64,000 bases of DNA from Platerodrilus igneus. Taxonomy: Eukaryota > Arthropoda > Insecta > Coleoptera > Lycidae. The translations under genes and the position numbers were made by a program. The stretch is taken from positions 1,706,501 to 1,770,500 of the forward strand of contig JARFIW010001177.1 of assembly GCA_036346225.1 (NCBI GenBank). Reading direction: 5' to 3'. Below the pieces are notes generated by a model, which saw only the letters and a list, made by a program, of their open reading frames with translations, searched no databases and was not told the origin of the DNA. The first letter of the stretch is position 1, and the number at the start of each line of letters is the position of its first letter. Positions 34,601 through 46,152 of this stretch are shown piece by piece.

Positions 34601-34745
34601 CGGTTTAAACTAATTGTGACTTTAAAAAAAAATACTACATAATTGCTTGTGCACTATGAAAGTGAATTTGTAACGCTTACATGTGCATTAGCGGCAGTGA
34701 GGACATAATAATGACCGATTACCTATTTCCTTATTCTGTTCAATA
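31626..34745. other. No gene recognised
   Basis: 31,626-32,150 has mixed, less AT-rich composition with coding-like snatches in two frames (IVLQCRVFYHVTILNGD; later KKEPIRPPAKSSYLW) that I cannot place. 32,160-34,745 is plain AT-rich DNA; a 72-codon frame at 33,112-33,330 and overlapping minus frames near 34,000 have no recognisable domain. Confidence 0.35.
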
Positions 34746-37478
34746 GTGCTACATAGTGTGTTTACGCTAAGAGGTACTAGTAAATATTTCAGTTTGATGA
34801 CTTCGGATTGAAATGGAGTTTTCAGGATGTGAAAGGGTGTACCGAAATAAACATTTTCAGGAAATTTCAACTTTTTAATCCTTTCAGTACACGCATGCGC
34901 AATACAACGTACTTTTTTTAAAGGGCAACCCCAATGCTTTTCCTACAGATTCCAATGGACTATATTTTTAGAAACAATTTTTGTATAAGAAGTTTTTTCT
35001 TATTATAAAATTGACAAAATTAGAGTACTTAGTTTGAGTTTACGAATAATCCGATTTTAAAGGAAATTGTTCATCCTAAATTCGAGATGTCTGCGATATT
35101 ATAAAATTAAAACAAGTTTTACAGATAAAACATACACAAATACTTACTTTTGTTCGTAATTTACTCTAATTGTATTCACTCGAGCAACTTGTCAATAACT
35201 ACGGCGATATCAAAGGTAATATCATAAGATCTTGACATTGATTGACATTACTACTATTATTCTGTCCCTAGAAACTAATTTTCAAACATTCTGAGGTATT
35301 AATATGTGGTGTGGATTAGTTGTTGAGAAACTATTACGTCCTTACTTTTATGACGGGATACTTACTGGTAGGATATATTTAGAGTTTCCGAAATATTAAT
35401 AACTACTGCTTGACGATGTTCCAGTAGTCACGCAGAAAAATATGAATATTCAACAAAATGGTGCACTAGCACACAATTCCATCCTTGTTCGACAATACTT
35501 AAATGAAATGTTTCCAAACTATTGAATTGGTACTTATGGAATAATTTCATGACACAGCAAGATCCTTAGATTTAATTCCATTGGACTTTTTGTTGGGGAC
35601 ATTTAAAAACCGTTGTGTACGTAAATCTACATATTAATGTTCAAGATTTAAAAAACAATACTGGTGGCATGTAATGATTTGAGTGAAGATCAACTAAAAG
35701 CAGCGACATCAAGAGAATTTTTGAGTCGTATGGAATCATCTTTGGAACTTCAAGGTGGAAACTTTGAGCAAGTTATTAGATATAGTCAAAACCAGTTAAG
35801 CTGACCGATGACGCATCTTGTTAAAGCATATGCATCAATGCAATCAGAACGTATTTCTAGCATTCGGATTAGTTCAGTTGTTTATACAAAATGGCGTATG
35901 AAGTTTATATTGTGACAAACGAGCTGAGATGTCCCAAGGCTTTTATAAATGATCTTTTAGTTTTTACGAATTATAAGAAATGTTTGTTGGATGTGCAGTT
36001 GACAATGGCGTTAACATAAATATAAAATACTTTTTTTTTATAAAAATTAAACCAAAAAATTTAAGGTAAATTGGAAGTTTGGAACGGAAATAGACCAATA
36101 TTTTATTTAGATGAATTGTGTTTAAATGAAGATATTAATAATATAATATGGAAATTCAGGAATGTAGATAAAATCTTGGTATAGAAATGTACAACAAAAC
36201 TGGATATTTTGGTTCGGAGCATGGTGTCGCAAATATTGTTGGTTTTTGAAAATAAAGTGAATTTTCAAGATATTATATTGACATTAAGTATAAAGACGCT
36301 TGTGTTCTAACTGATTCGATAATATCTGAAGACTAATGATTACTGTTGGAATTAAGACTGTTATTCACACGATTATCAGGGAAATTATAGTTTCGGGATT
36401 TTATATTATTCCTGTTTTAAATGGTTAACAAGTATGATTGTACATATAAAAGTGTATTTGTAAATATTTAATTTGTATTTAATCAAATTTAGTATTAAAC
36501 GAACAAAACGGTATTGTATTATTTTATTGTACTATTGCTCTACTACATTAAGGTAGGTAAAAGTCTTCTTAAGCTAGTTAATTTAAAATCATATATGCCG
36601 GCAGTAGCAAGCTCTTTTTGAAGTGTTTTGCAGTTACATGCAATCCTAAAAATATAAAAATCAGTTACTATTTACGATTAATTTTTGTATTACTTTTCGA
36701 GTGCATCTCATAAATTTTACGTTTAATTGCATATGTATTTACCTTTTACAATGTGTAAGAAATCCTTTTAGTTTTGAAAAACTTATATATCTGCAATTTG
36801 AGCTAAATGTAAAAACGTAAATACAACAAAAAAGCAAAAACTGCGTGAAAAGACAACAAAAAGTGACAGGAAACTAAAATTATTTATAAGTTATAATAAT
36901 ACATAAATATTAGTTATAACAGACATACGTTTTGATGCTGCCATACTAATCTTTAAAAGACGTACTTCTTTCCTATCCATCTTTTTTAGCGCAGAGTAGT
37001 TACATATACTGACAAAGACAATGCAGTTTACATTATCATTTCTAATAATGTACCGCGGTGAGTCATAGGTCAGCTTAAATGGTTTTGACTATAACATTTA
37101 TTTATTTATTTATGTCCATATTTAATAATATCTGAGATATCCTGAGTTTAGGATGAACATGGTTACAATTTCATTACAAAGGGATTATTCGTAAATTCAA
37201 ATTTTGTTAATTTTGTTATTGAAAAAAACTTCTTATATGAAACTTGTTTTTAAAAAAATAATCTATCAGGCTATATAGGAAAAAGTTGGGGTTGCTATTA
37301 GAAAAAAATGTAAGTTGTATTGCGGATGCGTATACCAAAAGTAAAAATGTTAAAATTTCCTCAAAATGTGAGTAGAGTATTTCGGTATATCCTTTCACCT
37401 CCTGAAAACCACATTTCAATCCGAGGTCATCCATCTAAAATATTTAGTGGTACCTCTTAGCGTGAATACACTGTACAT
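34746..37478. mobile_element. DDE (Tc1/mariner-superfamily) transposon with about 350-bp inverted arms
   Basis: The left arm (about 34,746-35,105) and the reverse complement of 37,125-37,478 align with many substitutions, sharing TTACGCTAAGAGGTAC-like starts, CGGATTGAAATG.GGTTTTC, TATAAGAAGTTTTTT and TTTACGAATAATCC. A transposase relic lies between the arms (35,300-35,830). The remaining interior, 35,830-37,120, is AT-rich without other recognisable genes. The minus-strand frame 37,216-37,434 lies inside the right arm and is not a gene. Confidence 0.65.
35300..35830 (+). pseudogene. DDE_3-type transposase relic
   Basis: Frames read MWCGLVVEKLLRPYFYDGIL and TGRIYLEF (about 35,303-35,395), DDVPVVTQKNMNIQQNGALA and HNSILVRQYLNEMFP (about 35,415-35,520), then IGTYGI and an LDLIPLDF block (to about 35,600) and a diverged C-terminus. 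These are the 'WAGIV..K.IGP.F..G.L.G..YL', 'Q.DGAP.H....V..YL...FP...IG' and 'W..RSPDL.P.DFFLW' blocks of insect DDE_3 transposases. The catalytic Asp of the QDGAP block is replaced (QNGAL). Stops and shifts are frequent. The N-terminal DNA-binding part is not recognisable. Confidence 0.75.
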
Positions 37479-37989
37479 CAACGTTTAAAATGAACAGACC
37501 GCTTCAATTAAATTAAAAGCATTGTATAAATTTTTGTGAACATCAAAATAATCCTCTTGATATAATGTTGTCACAACATCTTACTTATGGAGGGTTTTTT
37601 TAATATGATAGTAAAAATAAAGAAAGAATAAATTCTGATGGAGAGCAAATCGTATTGTCGGAAGAACTGCAGATTGATCTAATGGATCTGTATGTTCGGT
37701 TACAAGAGCTACACGAATATTCTACTTTACTGATGTCTGTTAAAGATATTGGAAAGTTTAACTTTAAACACAGAATAATAGTAACAATACTAATAATAAT
37801 AATTATTAAATGTACATTTTATATTAGTAAATGTTATTAGCAAATAATTTTTATTTATTTACAATTTATTGCTTTGTGTAAAAAACTTTCGTTAGTAAAC
37901 CACCTTGATTATTATACTGCAAGTATTCCAATTTAAAATAGCGGAGCATTGGTATATTACAAGTTTGCAAGAAATAGTTTCCTTTTTCT
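37479..37989. other. Spacer before the second Polinton polymerase
   Basis: Contains a 61-codon frame (37,655-37,840) whose first half is coding-like (SEELQIDLMDLYVRLQELHE) and second half hydrophobic; unrecognised. The polymerase homology starts abruptly near 37,990. Confidence 0.35.
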
Positions 37990-40310
37990 TTGTTACTGGT
38001 GGTGAGTCAATTGTCCAGAGGTAAGAGAAAATTGCATTTGTGTGATGGATGCTTTCAGGGATTTAGAACTCAGTGGCAATTGAACCGGCATCAAAAGTAC
38101 GACTGTAATCATGTGTACACCGAATTGCCTACTACCGAAACAAGCGTGGACAAATACGGGTATGTGACGTGTAAGAACATATTAAAATTCGAGACTTTAT
38201 AGAAACAGATAAAAGTTCCTATTTCTGTATACGCTGATTTCGAATCCGTACTAAGACCAATTCAAACGTGTCAACCGAATACCCAAAATCAGTTTACAAG
38301 CAAGACACATATTCACGAACCACACTCGTGCACCTACTACATAAAATGTTTGTTTGACGATAGCGCGTTCAAATTTGTTAGCTGTAGGGGCGAAGACTGT
38401 GCCCGAAAATGTGTGCAAATGTTGGAAAAGGACATTAAAGTATTATACGATAAGTACTTGAAAAAAATCGTGCCAATGATACCGCTTACATATGAAGAAC
38501 AGAAAGAAATGTCGGAAATTACCGTTTGTTGTATATCTCAAAAATCATTTAATGTGGAGGAGGAAAAAGTGAAAGACCACAGTCAATTTACTGGCATAAA
38601 AACTCCAGATGCGGCACACTCGAACTGTAATTTACATTACAATCTACCGACATTTGTACCGATTTTGTTTCATAATTTAACGGGCTATGACTCACATTTA
38701 TTTATAAAAGCATTGTGTAAGAATCAAGAACGTTTGGACGTAATAGCACAGAACAAGGAAAAGTACATATCGTTTAGCAAGCACATATTAGTCGACACAA
38801 AAGTAAAGGAAAATGGGAAAAAGGAGAAGCTGTATTTGAAATTAAGATTTTTGGATTCCTATCATTTTATGGCTTCGTCGATAGAAAAGCTGGCGGCTGA
38901 TTTAAAAGTTGAATTTCGTGAATTTAAAAGGTATTGTTCGGACGATAGGGAGTTTCAGTTATTAAAACCAAAAGGTATATTCTCGTATTCGTACATGGAC
39001 GATATAAAAAAATTTACGAGGTATCGTTACCCAGTAAAAATGAGTTTTACGACACTCCTACCGAAGAACACGTAACCGACCATCAATACGACCGAGCAAA
39101 CAAAATATGGCATGTATATAAATGCAAAACGTTATGAAACTATTCTGATTTGTATTCGAAATCTGATGTATTGTTACTAGCGGATATTTTTGAAAAGTTT
39201 AGACAAAATTGTTTAAATGCTTATAGGTTGCATCCTGCATGGTACTATACCGCCCCTGGATTGAGCTGGGATGCAATGTTACGGTATACCAATGTCGAAT
39301 TAGAATTACTCATTTATATTGATATGCTGCATTTTTTCAAAAAGAGCATCAGAGGCGGAATCACTCAGTGTGTAGATAGAAAACAAAGTGCAAATAATAA
39401 ATATTTGAAACCGTTTCGAATAGACAAACAAAGTTCCTTTTAATGTATTTAGATGCGACAAATTTGTACGGTCACAGTATGTAACAATACCTTTCGATTT
39501 AAAATTTTGAATGGATATCGGACGCTGACGTACAAAATGTGGATACAACACTAATACCAGACGAAGATAAATATGGATATGTACTAGACGTGGATGTGAC
39601 CTCTCCCAAAGAATTGCACGACGATCATTTCGACTTCCCGTTTTTAGTAGAAAATATGCCATCACCAATGGCAAAAACAAAACAAGAAATTGATTGCAAA
39701 CAATTAAGTAAATTATGTTAGTCATTACAGAAATTTAAATCAAGCGGTAAGGAACGGATTGAAAATAACACGAGTACATACGCGTTAAAATTTAAACAGG
39801 CCCCGTGGTTAAAGGAGTATGTCGATTTGAACACGCAAATGCGAAACGAGCCAACAAGCGATTTTGGAAAAAGTATTTACAAATTAATGGTAAACGCTAT
39901 TTTTGGCAAAACATCGTGGAATATCGAAAATCGCGCAGACATACACCTAGCGAACATTGGCAAAATCGTTGTAATAGACATGGAGCAGATACATTACTTG
40001 CGAAACCCAATTTCAAAAGTTCTAAAATATTTACCAAAGGCCTTTTAACCATTCAAATGCGTAATCACACGCGTTGAATAACAGACCGGTGTATATTGGA
40101 TTTACTATTCTAGAACTATTTAAAACTGTCTTGTATGGATTTCATCACTAATTTCTACGAAAAGAGTATGATAATAACATGTTCTTATGTTATTGTGACA
40201 CGGACAGTTTAATTTTCAAAATATTCACAAACGATTTTTACACCGACGCTAATAATCACTTAGACAGATACGACACATCAAACTTTAAAACACCGAACAT
40301 ATTCAACATC
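37990..40310 (+). pseudogene. Second Polinton family-B DNA polymerase, N-terminally truncated and broken
   Basis: Begins at the Cys/His finger (LCDGCFQGFRTQWQLNRHQK, 38,035-38,095), so the N-terminal several hundred residues seen in the polymerase at 1.1-4.6 kb are missing. Exonuclease motif I (YADFES) is near 38,230. The largest open frame, 38,350-39,075, has the zinc-type CC..Q..F...KVKDHSQF block, exonuclease II (LFHNLTGYDSHLFIKAL) and [15 protein letters not shown]. After frameshifts come DVLLLADIFEKFR (39,150 on), motif A (YLDATNLYGHSM, about 39,445, then a TAA), KQAPWLKEYVDL (about 39,800), motif B (KLMVNAIFGKT, about 39,885) and motif C (YCDTDSL, about 40,192). The sequence is well apart from copy A. 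It ends at about 40,320, where two SINE heads are inserted. This is a separate Polinton lineage. Confidence 0.85.
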
Positions 40311-40331
40311 CACGTCACAAAGTCGGTTGGT

Positions 40332-40735
40332 AGGCAAAATGAGGCGGCTCCGTGTCGTAGTGGTATGTGTGTGACTACTACGCCCAAGGTCCCGGGTTCG
40401 AATCCCGAGACGGTCCGCTTGAAAAATGTTAGGCGAACATTTTTCACAAAAATACGCCCTCGTTCGGATGAAAGGTAAAATGGAAGTCCCGTGTGTGAGT
40501 GTTGTCACGCACGTTAAAGATCCCTACCTTGCTTGGAGCAGCAAGGGTTTGACAAAAATTCAAAATTTTTCAGGTAAAAAAACTGGCTTCCTGACCAATG
40601 TAGTTTCTTCGGGTAGAGCATTGGAAAATCACATGTAAGGTAAGTAAAATAAGGCGGCTCCATAGCGTAGTTGGTATGCGTGTGACTACTACGCCCAAGG
40701 TCCCGGGTACAAATTCCGAGCCGTTCACACAGTTC
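40332..40735 (+). mobile_element. Two tandem tRNA-derived SINE heads
   Basis: Each starts AAATRAGGCGGCTCC (40,338 and 40,648) and contains pol III promoter boxes. Head 1: A-box-like TGTCGTAGTGG (about 40,353) and a perfect B box GGTTCGAATCC (40,395-40,405). Head 2: a perfect A box TAGCGTAGTTGG (40,663-40,674) and a damaged B box GGTACAAATTCC (about 40,706). A shared body (GTGTGACTACTACGCCCAAG) links the boxes. Between the heads is a tail with a strong hairpin (TGAAAAATGTT/AACATTTTTCA, about 40,419-40,446), AAGGGTTTGACAAAAATTC, and a recurring CCAATG...CATTGG motif (40,595-40,624). The insertion separates the polymerase relic from a minus-strand Polinton gene fragment. Open frames here are by-products. 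Confidence 0.7.
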
Positions 40736-40850
40736 ATTGGAATCATCAAAGTATACATATTCCAGTGGTTTCTCGTTATAATGCATGAGTAAACCACGTC
40801 TACTCGGATTGATAGTTTGCTGTCGTAAGCTATACATTGCATTACTTATT
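40736..40850 (-). pseudogene. Polinton-associated 'DDxNEL' protein fragment
   Basis: Minus-strand frame reading INPSRRGLLMHYNEKPLEYV then YFDDSNEL, cut off by the SINE at about 40,735. The pattern 'KRGLL......EY.YFDDPNEL.ERL' is one I recall from a conserved protein of insect Polintons. Fragment of about 35 codons; function unknown. Facing the polymerase relic, it suggests both belong to the same decayed element. Confidence 0.45.
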
Positions 40851-40859
40851 TATTAAGGT

Positions 40860-42360
40860 CCGCGTAATCGTTAACTTCCTTAAGCAGGAATTTACTCAAA
40901 GGATTAAGAAGGAACAGTTACTCGTACCGTCCTTTGCTACCATTGTACCAAAATCGTTATGCACAAACCTTTTCACCAATTCCGAAAATAATGTCCGAAT
41001 CACCAATCATTAATTTTCCTGTCTCCTGATTAAAACGTACCTTAGCGCAAGTTCTCCGTGTCATTGTTACAATTACCAGTAAAGTAGGAAAACGGATTTT
41101 CCGTATAGTATGGCTATGCAAACTTAAACAACCAAACTCAAAATTACAACGCTGGAGAATCAGACTAGAGAAATACGATTACGAGATTATATAGAAAAGA
41201 AGAATTTAAAATAATAACGCAGACGCCTTAAGTAGAATACAGCTCAACGCAATAGAAACGGAATTAATTGTAGGAAACCTAGACGAGACGGAAGTACGAG
41301 AAGATCCAGAAGAGATAGACACCATACATTCGATACAAAATGAAGAACCAAAAACCGAGATTAAAATTTTAAACGAAGCAATCGATATAAAACCAAATCA
41401 ATATATAATTACCAAAGTTTTAACCAACCCCAATCCCGTAAAATATACAAAAGTAGATAACACGAAAATATACCAAATTCAAATAATCAAGGGCAAAACG
41501 AGGAATAAGTAATTAAAATTCTAAAAGAATACACCCCTGAGAAAAAACGATTCTACTTTTATTTTAACACCAAACATTTATATAAAAGATTTTTAGAATT
41601 ATACGTTAAATTAATCAATAACTCTGGCCCTAAATTTATTCGATGCACAAGAAAATTAATAACCTTAGACGACCTTGAAGAAATAAAAAACATAATTAGA
41701 AACCAACACGAAGGCAAAACCAACCGTCGTGGAATTAATGAAACAATAAAGCAACTTATTAGATGATACTTTAAAGATATTAAAGAGTTAACCACTATGT
41801 GACAAAGCAAAATACGACAGAACATCCCCAAAAATTCACTTAATGTTAACCAAAACACCTGACAAATCTTTTCAAGAATTACATGCCGACACTAGTAGTA
41901 GAAGCACAAAACTTTTTAACCATAGCAGATGCATTCACCAAAATAGGCTAAGCAATACCCATCACTTAAAAAAATAACATTGACGTAACACAAGGATTTT
42001 TACAATACTTTACATTTTATGGCACACCAGAAACCATAACTTTAGGTAACGGCAGCGAATTTAAAAATAAAACTCCACAAAATAAAAATTTATTTTATAA
42101 CTGAAAAATTACATTCAATCCTGTTAGAGCAAATCAGATTACTAAGATTAACTTACAAGATGCGACACATCACTAATCTAATGTCATACGCACTAAACGC
42201 TTATCACAATACAATCCACACATCAACAAATTTTGCATCTCTAGAATTAACATTAGGACATTCAGATTCCCATAACCCTTACGACATCCACTATAACAAA
42301 GAAGTATATCAGCAATATGCCAGGGATTACAAAAAGGAAATTAAAAATGACTTATGATAA
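40860..42360 (+). pseudogene. Ty3/Gypsy (errantivirus-like) pol: RNase H end and integrase, broken
   Basis: 5'-truncated. Clear homology begins near 41,110 with the end of RNase H (KLQRWRIRLEKYDYEII, then ADALSRIQLNAI near 41,220), through a spacer, to the integrase HHCC region (RNQHEGKTN.RGINETIKQL, about 41,700-41,765), the catalytic core (FQELHAD about 41,872; LTIADAFTKIG about 41,915; FLQYFTFYGTPETITLGNGS about 42,000-42,055), and a C-terminal frame (42,160-42,357, LNAYHNTIHTSTNFASLELT). The second catalytic Asp expected before NGSEF is Gly. Frameshifts and stops occur throughout. 40,860-41,080 is probably also pol but too eroded to place. Confidence 0.75.
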
Positions 42361-42639
42361 AGTAAAAGATAAACCAGATAACGACAAAGAACGTATCACC
42401 ACAACCCGCAATAAGAATACCGAGTAAATAAATTTTCAATAGGACAGACCGTGTACGTGAAGGATTTCCAAAGCAAACGGCACAAAACGGCACCCGGAAA
42501 TTTAGGCCCCGTTTAAAATTAAGAAAAAATCAGACAAAAATATAGCCGTAGAGGCAACGGCAAGATAATAAAATACATTCACTTGAAAAACCTAAGACAC
42601 CCTGTAATTTCAGATAGACAATCATCACCCCTACCGTCA

Positions 42640-43554
42640 ACCTCCGCCCAGGTACAACGGATAACGAAATATTAATTGAAGACATAAAAAACAACTCCGG
42701 TATACTACCAATAAAATTGGGAAGTATGCAAAATGCAATAGACTATTGAACATTCGCACAAAAATTCGATTTAACGGAACTAAAACAAGAAACTCAGACA
42801 ATCAAAGACAACTATTGTCGATTAAAACAATCAATGGACACGGCAAAATTCGGAAAGGAATACGCCATAGAAATGATAAATTATAACAGCATAATAGAAA
42901 ACATTTTAAGAAAAATAAAAGATAAATTTAACAGATTAATACCCACAGAGCAAATTGCAAGACAAAAGAAGGGATTAATTAACGGACTAGGTAACATAAT
43001 AAAAGCTATCACAGGCAATTTAGATAACCAAGACGCAGAATGTTATGACAACCCAATACAGCAATTGATTGAAAATCAAAACGATATAAAAACCATTGTT
43101 AGCAGATAAATATCTCTAACCCAATTAACTATAATAAAATTCAACGAAACGTTAAGAAAGCTAGTAAGAATTCAAGATAGTATAGCCAACAGAATACAAA
43201 CCCTTAAAACTAACATGCAAACTACCATGTTAGGATTGCGAGACTTAATTAAATTCAATACGAAATTCACTCAAATAGTATCAACCCTTACTTTAATCCA
43301 ACAAATTTTAGCCACTTTAGAAAATGCCGTAACATTTGCAAAATTAAATACATTACAAATTAATGGACAATTATAAAGAACATTTAAGTGAATTAAAAGT
43401 GCCCAAGTTACACTACGATAACATAAGCGTTTGGACAATTTTATTAATCATTTTAATTATTTTATTAATCATATATGTATTTTACAAAATGTATCTTAGA
43501 TATAAAAATAAAGAGAAGAATTTTAGACTTAAGGAAGCAACGGTAAATAAATAA
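42640..43554 (+). pseudogene. Errantivirus-like env (baculovirus-F type), internally deleted
   Basis: Old endogenous env copy downstream of integrase. Visible: an N-terminal segment (GILPIKLGSMQNAID, about 42,700-42,745), an open frame 42,834-43,109 with a degenerate basic cleavage site (RQKK, about 42,961) followed by a glycine-rich fusion-peptide-like stretch (GLINGLGNIIKAITG), a stop at 43,107, a coiled-coil-like helical segment (43,110-43,375), and, in another frame, a C-terminal segment with a single membrane anchor (43,363-43,554: SVWTILLIILIILLIIYVFY) and a short basic tail. The large middle ectodomain normally found between helices and anchor is absent. With a stop, two frame changes and the deletion this copy is not functional. 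Confidence 0.7.
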
Positions 43555-43654
43555 ACAAATATACTCTTAGAAACAATGAATTTTAAACAATGAATTTTAT
43601 GGATTTTAAAAAAATTAAGCAGAAAACACCTTAATTTTTTATTTAAGGCGGTAG

Positions 43655-44260
43655 GAGTTTGTATCCCCCAATCTATGTATGTATAACAAAATAGAAGTTA
43701 TTAAGAATTATTAGAAATTGTTAAAGAAATTATTAAATCAAGTACAACAATGTAGTTCAAGGATAATTAAATAAAAGTTTATTAACAATTGTGAGAACGG
43801 ATGCAATACATTGTATTCCAGACGATAGTGATACTGCAGGTGGCAGGTCACAAACGGTTAAGAACCGTGATTACTTAGAAATTAAGATTGTTACATTGTA
43901 TAATGAATAGAATTAAGAAATATGCAGACATGAGCTCAGCAAGTTCCCACAGACATGTGAGGGGCGGGGACAACATAAGTACCCCGGGAGCCTCAAGACT
44001 AGTCAGTCAGTTTCAAGTATTTCAGCTTTATCATTGCAGTTTGCTTAGGCTACTCACTCATATTAGTTCAATTATTAATTAATGTACGACTTAGAGTATT
44101 TGTAATCAAGTTTATCAAAATTCCATATTAATTTCCGTATAAACCAAATAAACTGTTACGAAGTTTTTGGAAGCAGTTTTTAAAAATACCGCTTCTAAGG
44201 CCCGAAACGTAACTCGCGTTCTTTTAAAATCGTCCTTAACAATATAATTCGAACTTGCTT
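43655..44260 (+). repeat. Probable 3' LTR of the Gypsy element
   Basis: Follows the env relic. A purine-rich stretch (AAGGCGGTAGGAG, about 43,646-43,658) resembles a polypurine tract, and the LTR likely starts just after it at AGTTTGTATCCCCC. Inside: an initiator-like TAGTCAGTCAGT near 44,002-44,013, a GC-richer leader (43,960-44,000), and AAATAAAC near 44,143 as a possible poly(A) signal. No second LTR is in the window because the 5' half is missing, so the boundaries are estimates. A 64-codon frame inside (43,888-44,082) is not taken as a gene. Confidence 0.5.
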
Positions 44261-45859
44261 AAATATCACTCCTTTAAGGATACTTTAAAATCTAACTTAA
44301 GAATAAGTCACATTATCCTTGGAACAATTAGTGAGGTTTAATATACTGATATAAGATGTTATAGTTTTACATTAATATTATTCATGCAAAGTAAAACAGA
44401 ATTTATTAAACAGGGCAGTAGAAAATGGAATATAAAATTCATTTTCCTGGAGAAATATACATGGACATATATGGCTTTTACTGGCAACGTGAAGTGGTTT
44501 CATGTATTTCGTATTTGGTATTTCGATTTCCAATTAAACTGTTATTAAATTTAAGGTGTGTTTACGCAATTCGCTTTACAAACTATTCAATATAAGTGGG
44601 TAGTTTATAGATTTATTGCAATTACTCATGATTTGTTGAGCTGCGTTAATTCTGATTTCCAATTACAAGTACCCTTCTACATTTTCCTATTAATAATAAC
44701 TCTAATTGGCATTTACCTGATATTACAATTGATGTTGTATCAGGACATTGTGTGCATTGATTTCATATCAGTTTATTTTCCTCATAATTCATTTCAACAT
44801 GTAGGAGGCTTTATTAAACGTGAAAATATATATTTTACGAAGGGTGACTATAACTCACTTTGTTATATGCAAGAACTTGTGTTCTGAGTCCTTGTAGATT
44901 AAACAGAGTTGTTTGAAATACAGGTTTATTACAATACATGCACTTATACCATAAACAATTAAACATTAATTTATAGTAGTATAGTTATGTGTTGTTATAT
45001 GGGTACAAATATTCAGTGACCTTTATCTTCTTCAATTTTTAAGTCCAAATACAATAGTGGGTCAAATGTATATCACATAAAAAAATATGTCAACCGATTT
45101 TGTATCCGTGTGCGAAGTAAGGTGACTTACAGGTGTGCGTTTTGATTTTAGACTTTATTATATGAGTTTATACAAATAAACGAAATATACTTGTAGAATA
45201 TTTATTTTCATTCATTCCATTGTATATTCATTTTGAGTTCCCATAATTAGTAAATCCTTCAACAAAATCAAATCAACATTTCGTATTTGTTCATTTTTGA
45301 ATTAAGTTTATGTTGCAATTAGACTTAGTTGTCGAAAGATGTGCAAGCTGTTATCGGAGTCCATTTCTAGCCATTGTTCGTTCAGTCAGTAACTTCTGGA
45401 ACTCGTTAAAATGCCGATGTACAAAACGACCAGCAGAAAACGATGGACTTTGGAAGTTAATAGAAGAGTTTGTTGAAAAATCAAGGTTTTATTTTATTAC
45501 CGATTAGCTAACTTTATTATTAAAATTTTTGTGTAAAGCTTGCGTTTTGTAGCGCAACATTTAATTACGTAATTTTTTTGGTATATAATTAGAAGTTTTA
45601 ATGATGGCTAATAATTAAGGAATTTAACACTTAAGCTACATTAGTTTTTTTGACATTTAATCAGAAGTCGCACTGGAAGCCAACAGTTCGTGGGTTTAAT
45701 ACTTAGATAGTGATATAATATATAATTTACTTCATTTTAGTTAGTTTATTTAGGGATTAACGATTTATTAATTTCAACACTATCTGTATCGAAACATGTG
45801 CATCGAAATAAGCTGGCAGAGCTTTGATTTGTTTTTAAAATTGTATGATCAAGCAGTAT
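44261..45859. other. No gene recognised
   Basis: AT-rich. Frames at 44,558-44,887 (109 codons, with a hydrophobic segment) and 45,310-45,507 (65 codons) have no family resemblance. Confidence 0.35.
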
Positions 45860-46152
45860 TTTTTTTCTTAACCATCTTCCCGAGTCTTTACCCTCAAACG
45901 AGTCCTCGTTTAGATTACTCTTAGAAATAGATACTATTATTAAAAAACACAAAACACAAATCACTTAACACACATATCAGAACAGTGTGGAATAGTTTTA
46001 GCAACAAAAAAAAACAATACTGTTCTGATATGCGTGTTAGTGATTTGTTTTTTAATAATAATATCTATTCCTAACAGTAACCTAACCTAAAAAGCCTATC
46101 GCGGGACTCGTTCGAGCGTAAAGACTTTTGAGGATGGTTAAGAAATTTTTTT
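45860..46152. repeat. Foldback element with about 125-bp inverted arms
   Basis: Left arm about 45,862-45,987 and right arm about 46,018-46,152 are imperfect reverse complements. Pairs include CATATCAGAACAGT/ACTGTTCTGATATG, AATAGATA.TATTATTAAAAA/TTTTTAATAATA.TATCTATT, GAGTCCTCGTT/GACTCGTTCG-like, and CTTAACCATC/GATGGTTAAG. The spacer is about 30 bp, A-rich. No coding capacity; probably a foldback MITE. Confidence 0.7.

Noticed and set aside
40338..40440. A functional tRNA gene
   Set aside because: A and B boxes are present but no full cloverleaf with acceptor stem can be drawn; repeated head and tail indicate a SINE.
40278..40508. Minus-strand frame across the SINE
   Set aside because: Antisense of tRNA-derived sequence; similar frames recur in the second head for that reason.
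44558..44887. 109-codon plus-strand frame with hydrophobic segment
   Set aside because: No family resemblance, AT-rich composition; expected by chance in 64 kb of such DNA.
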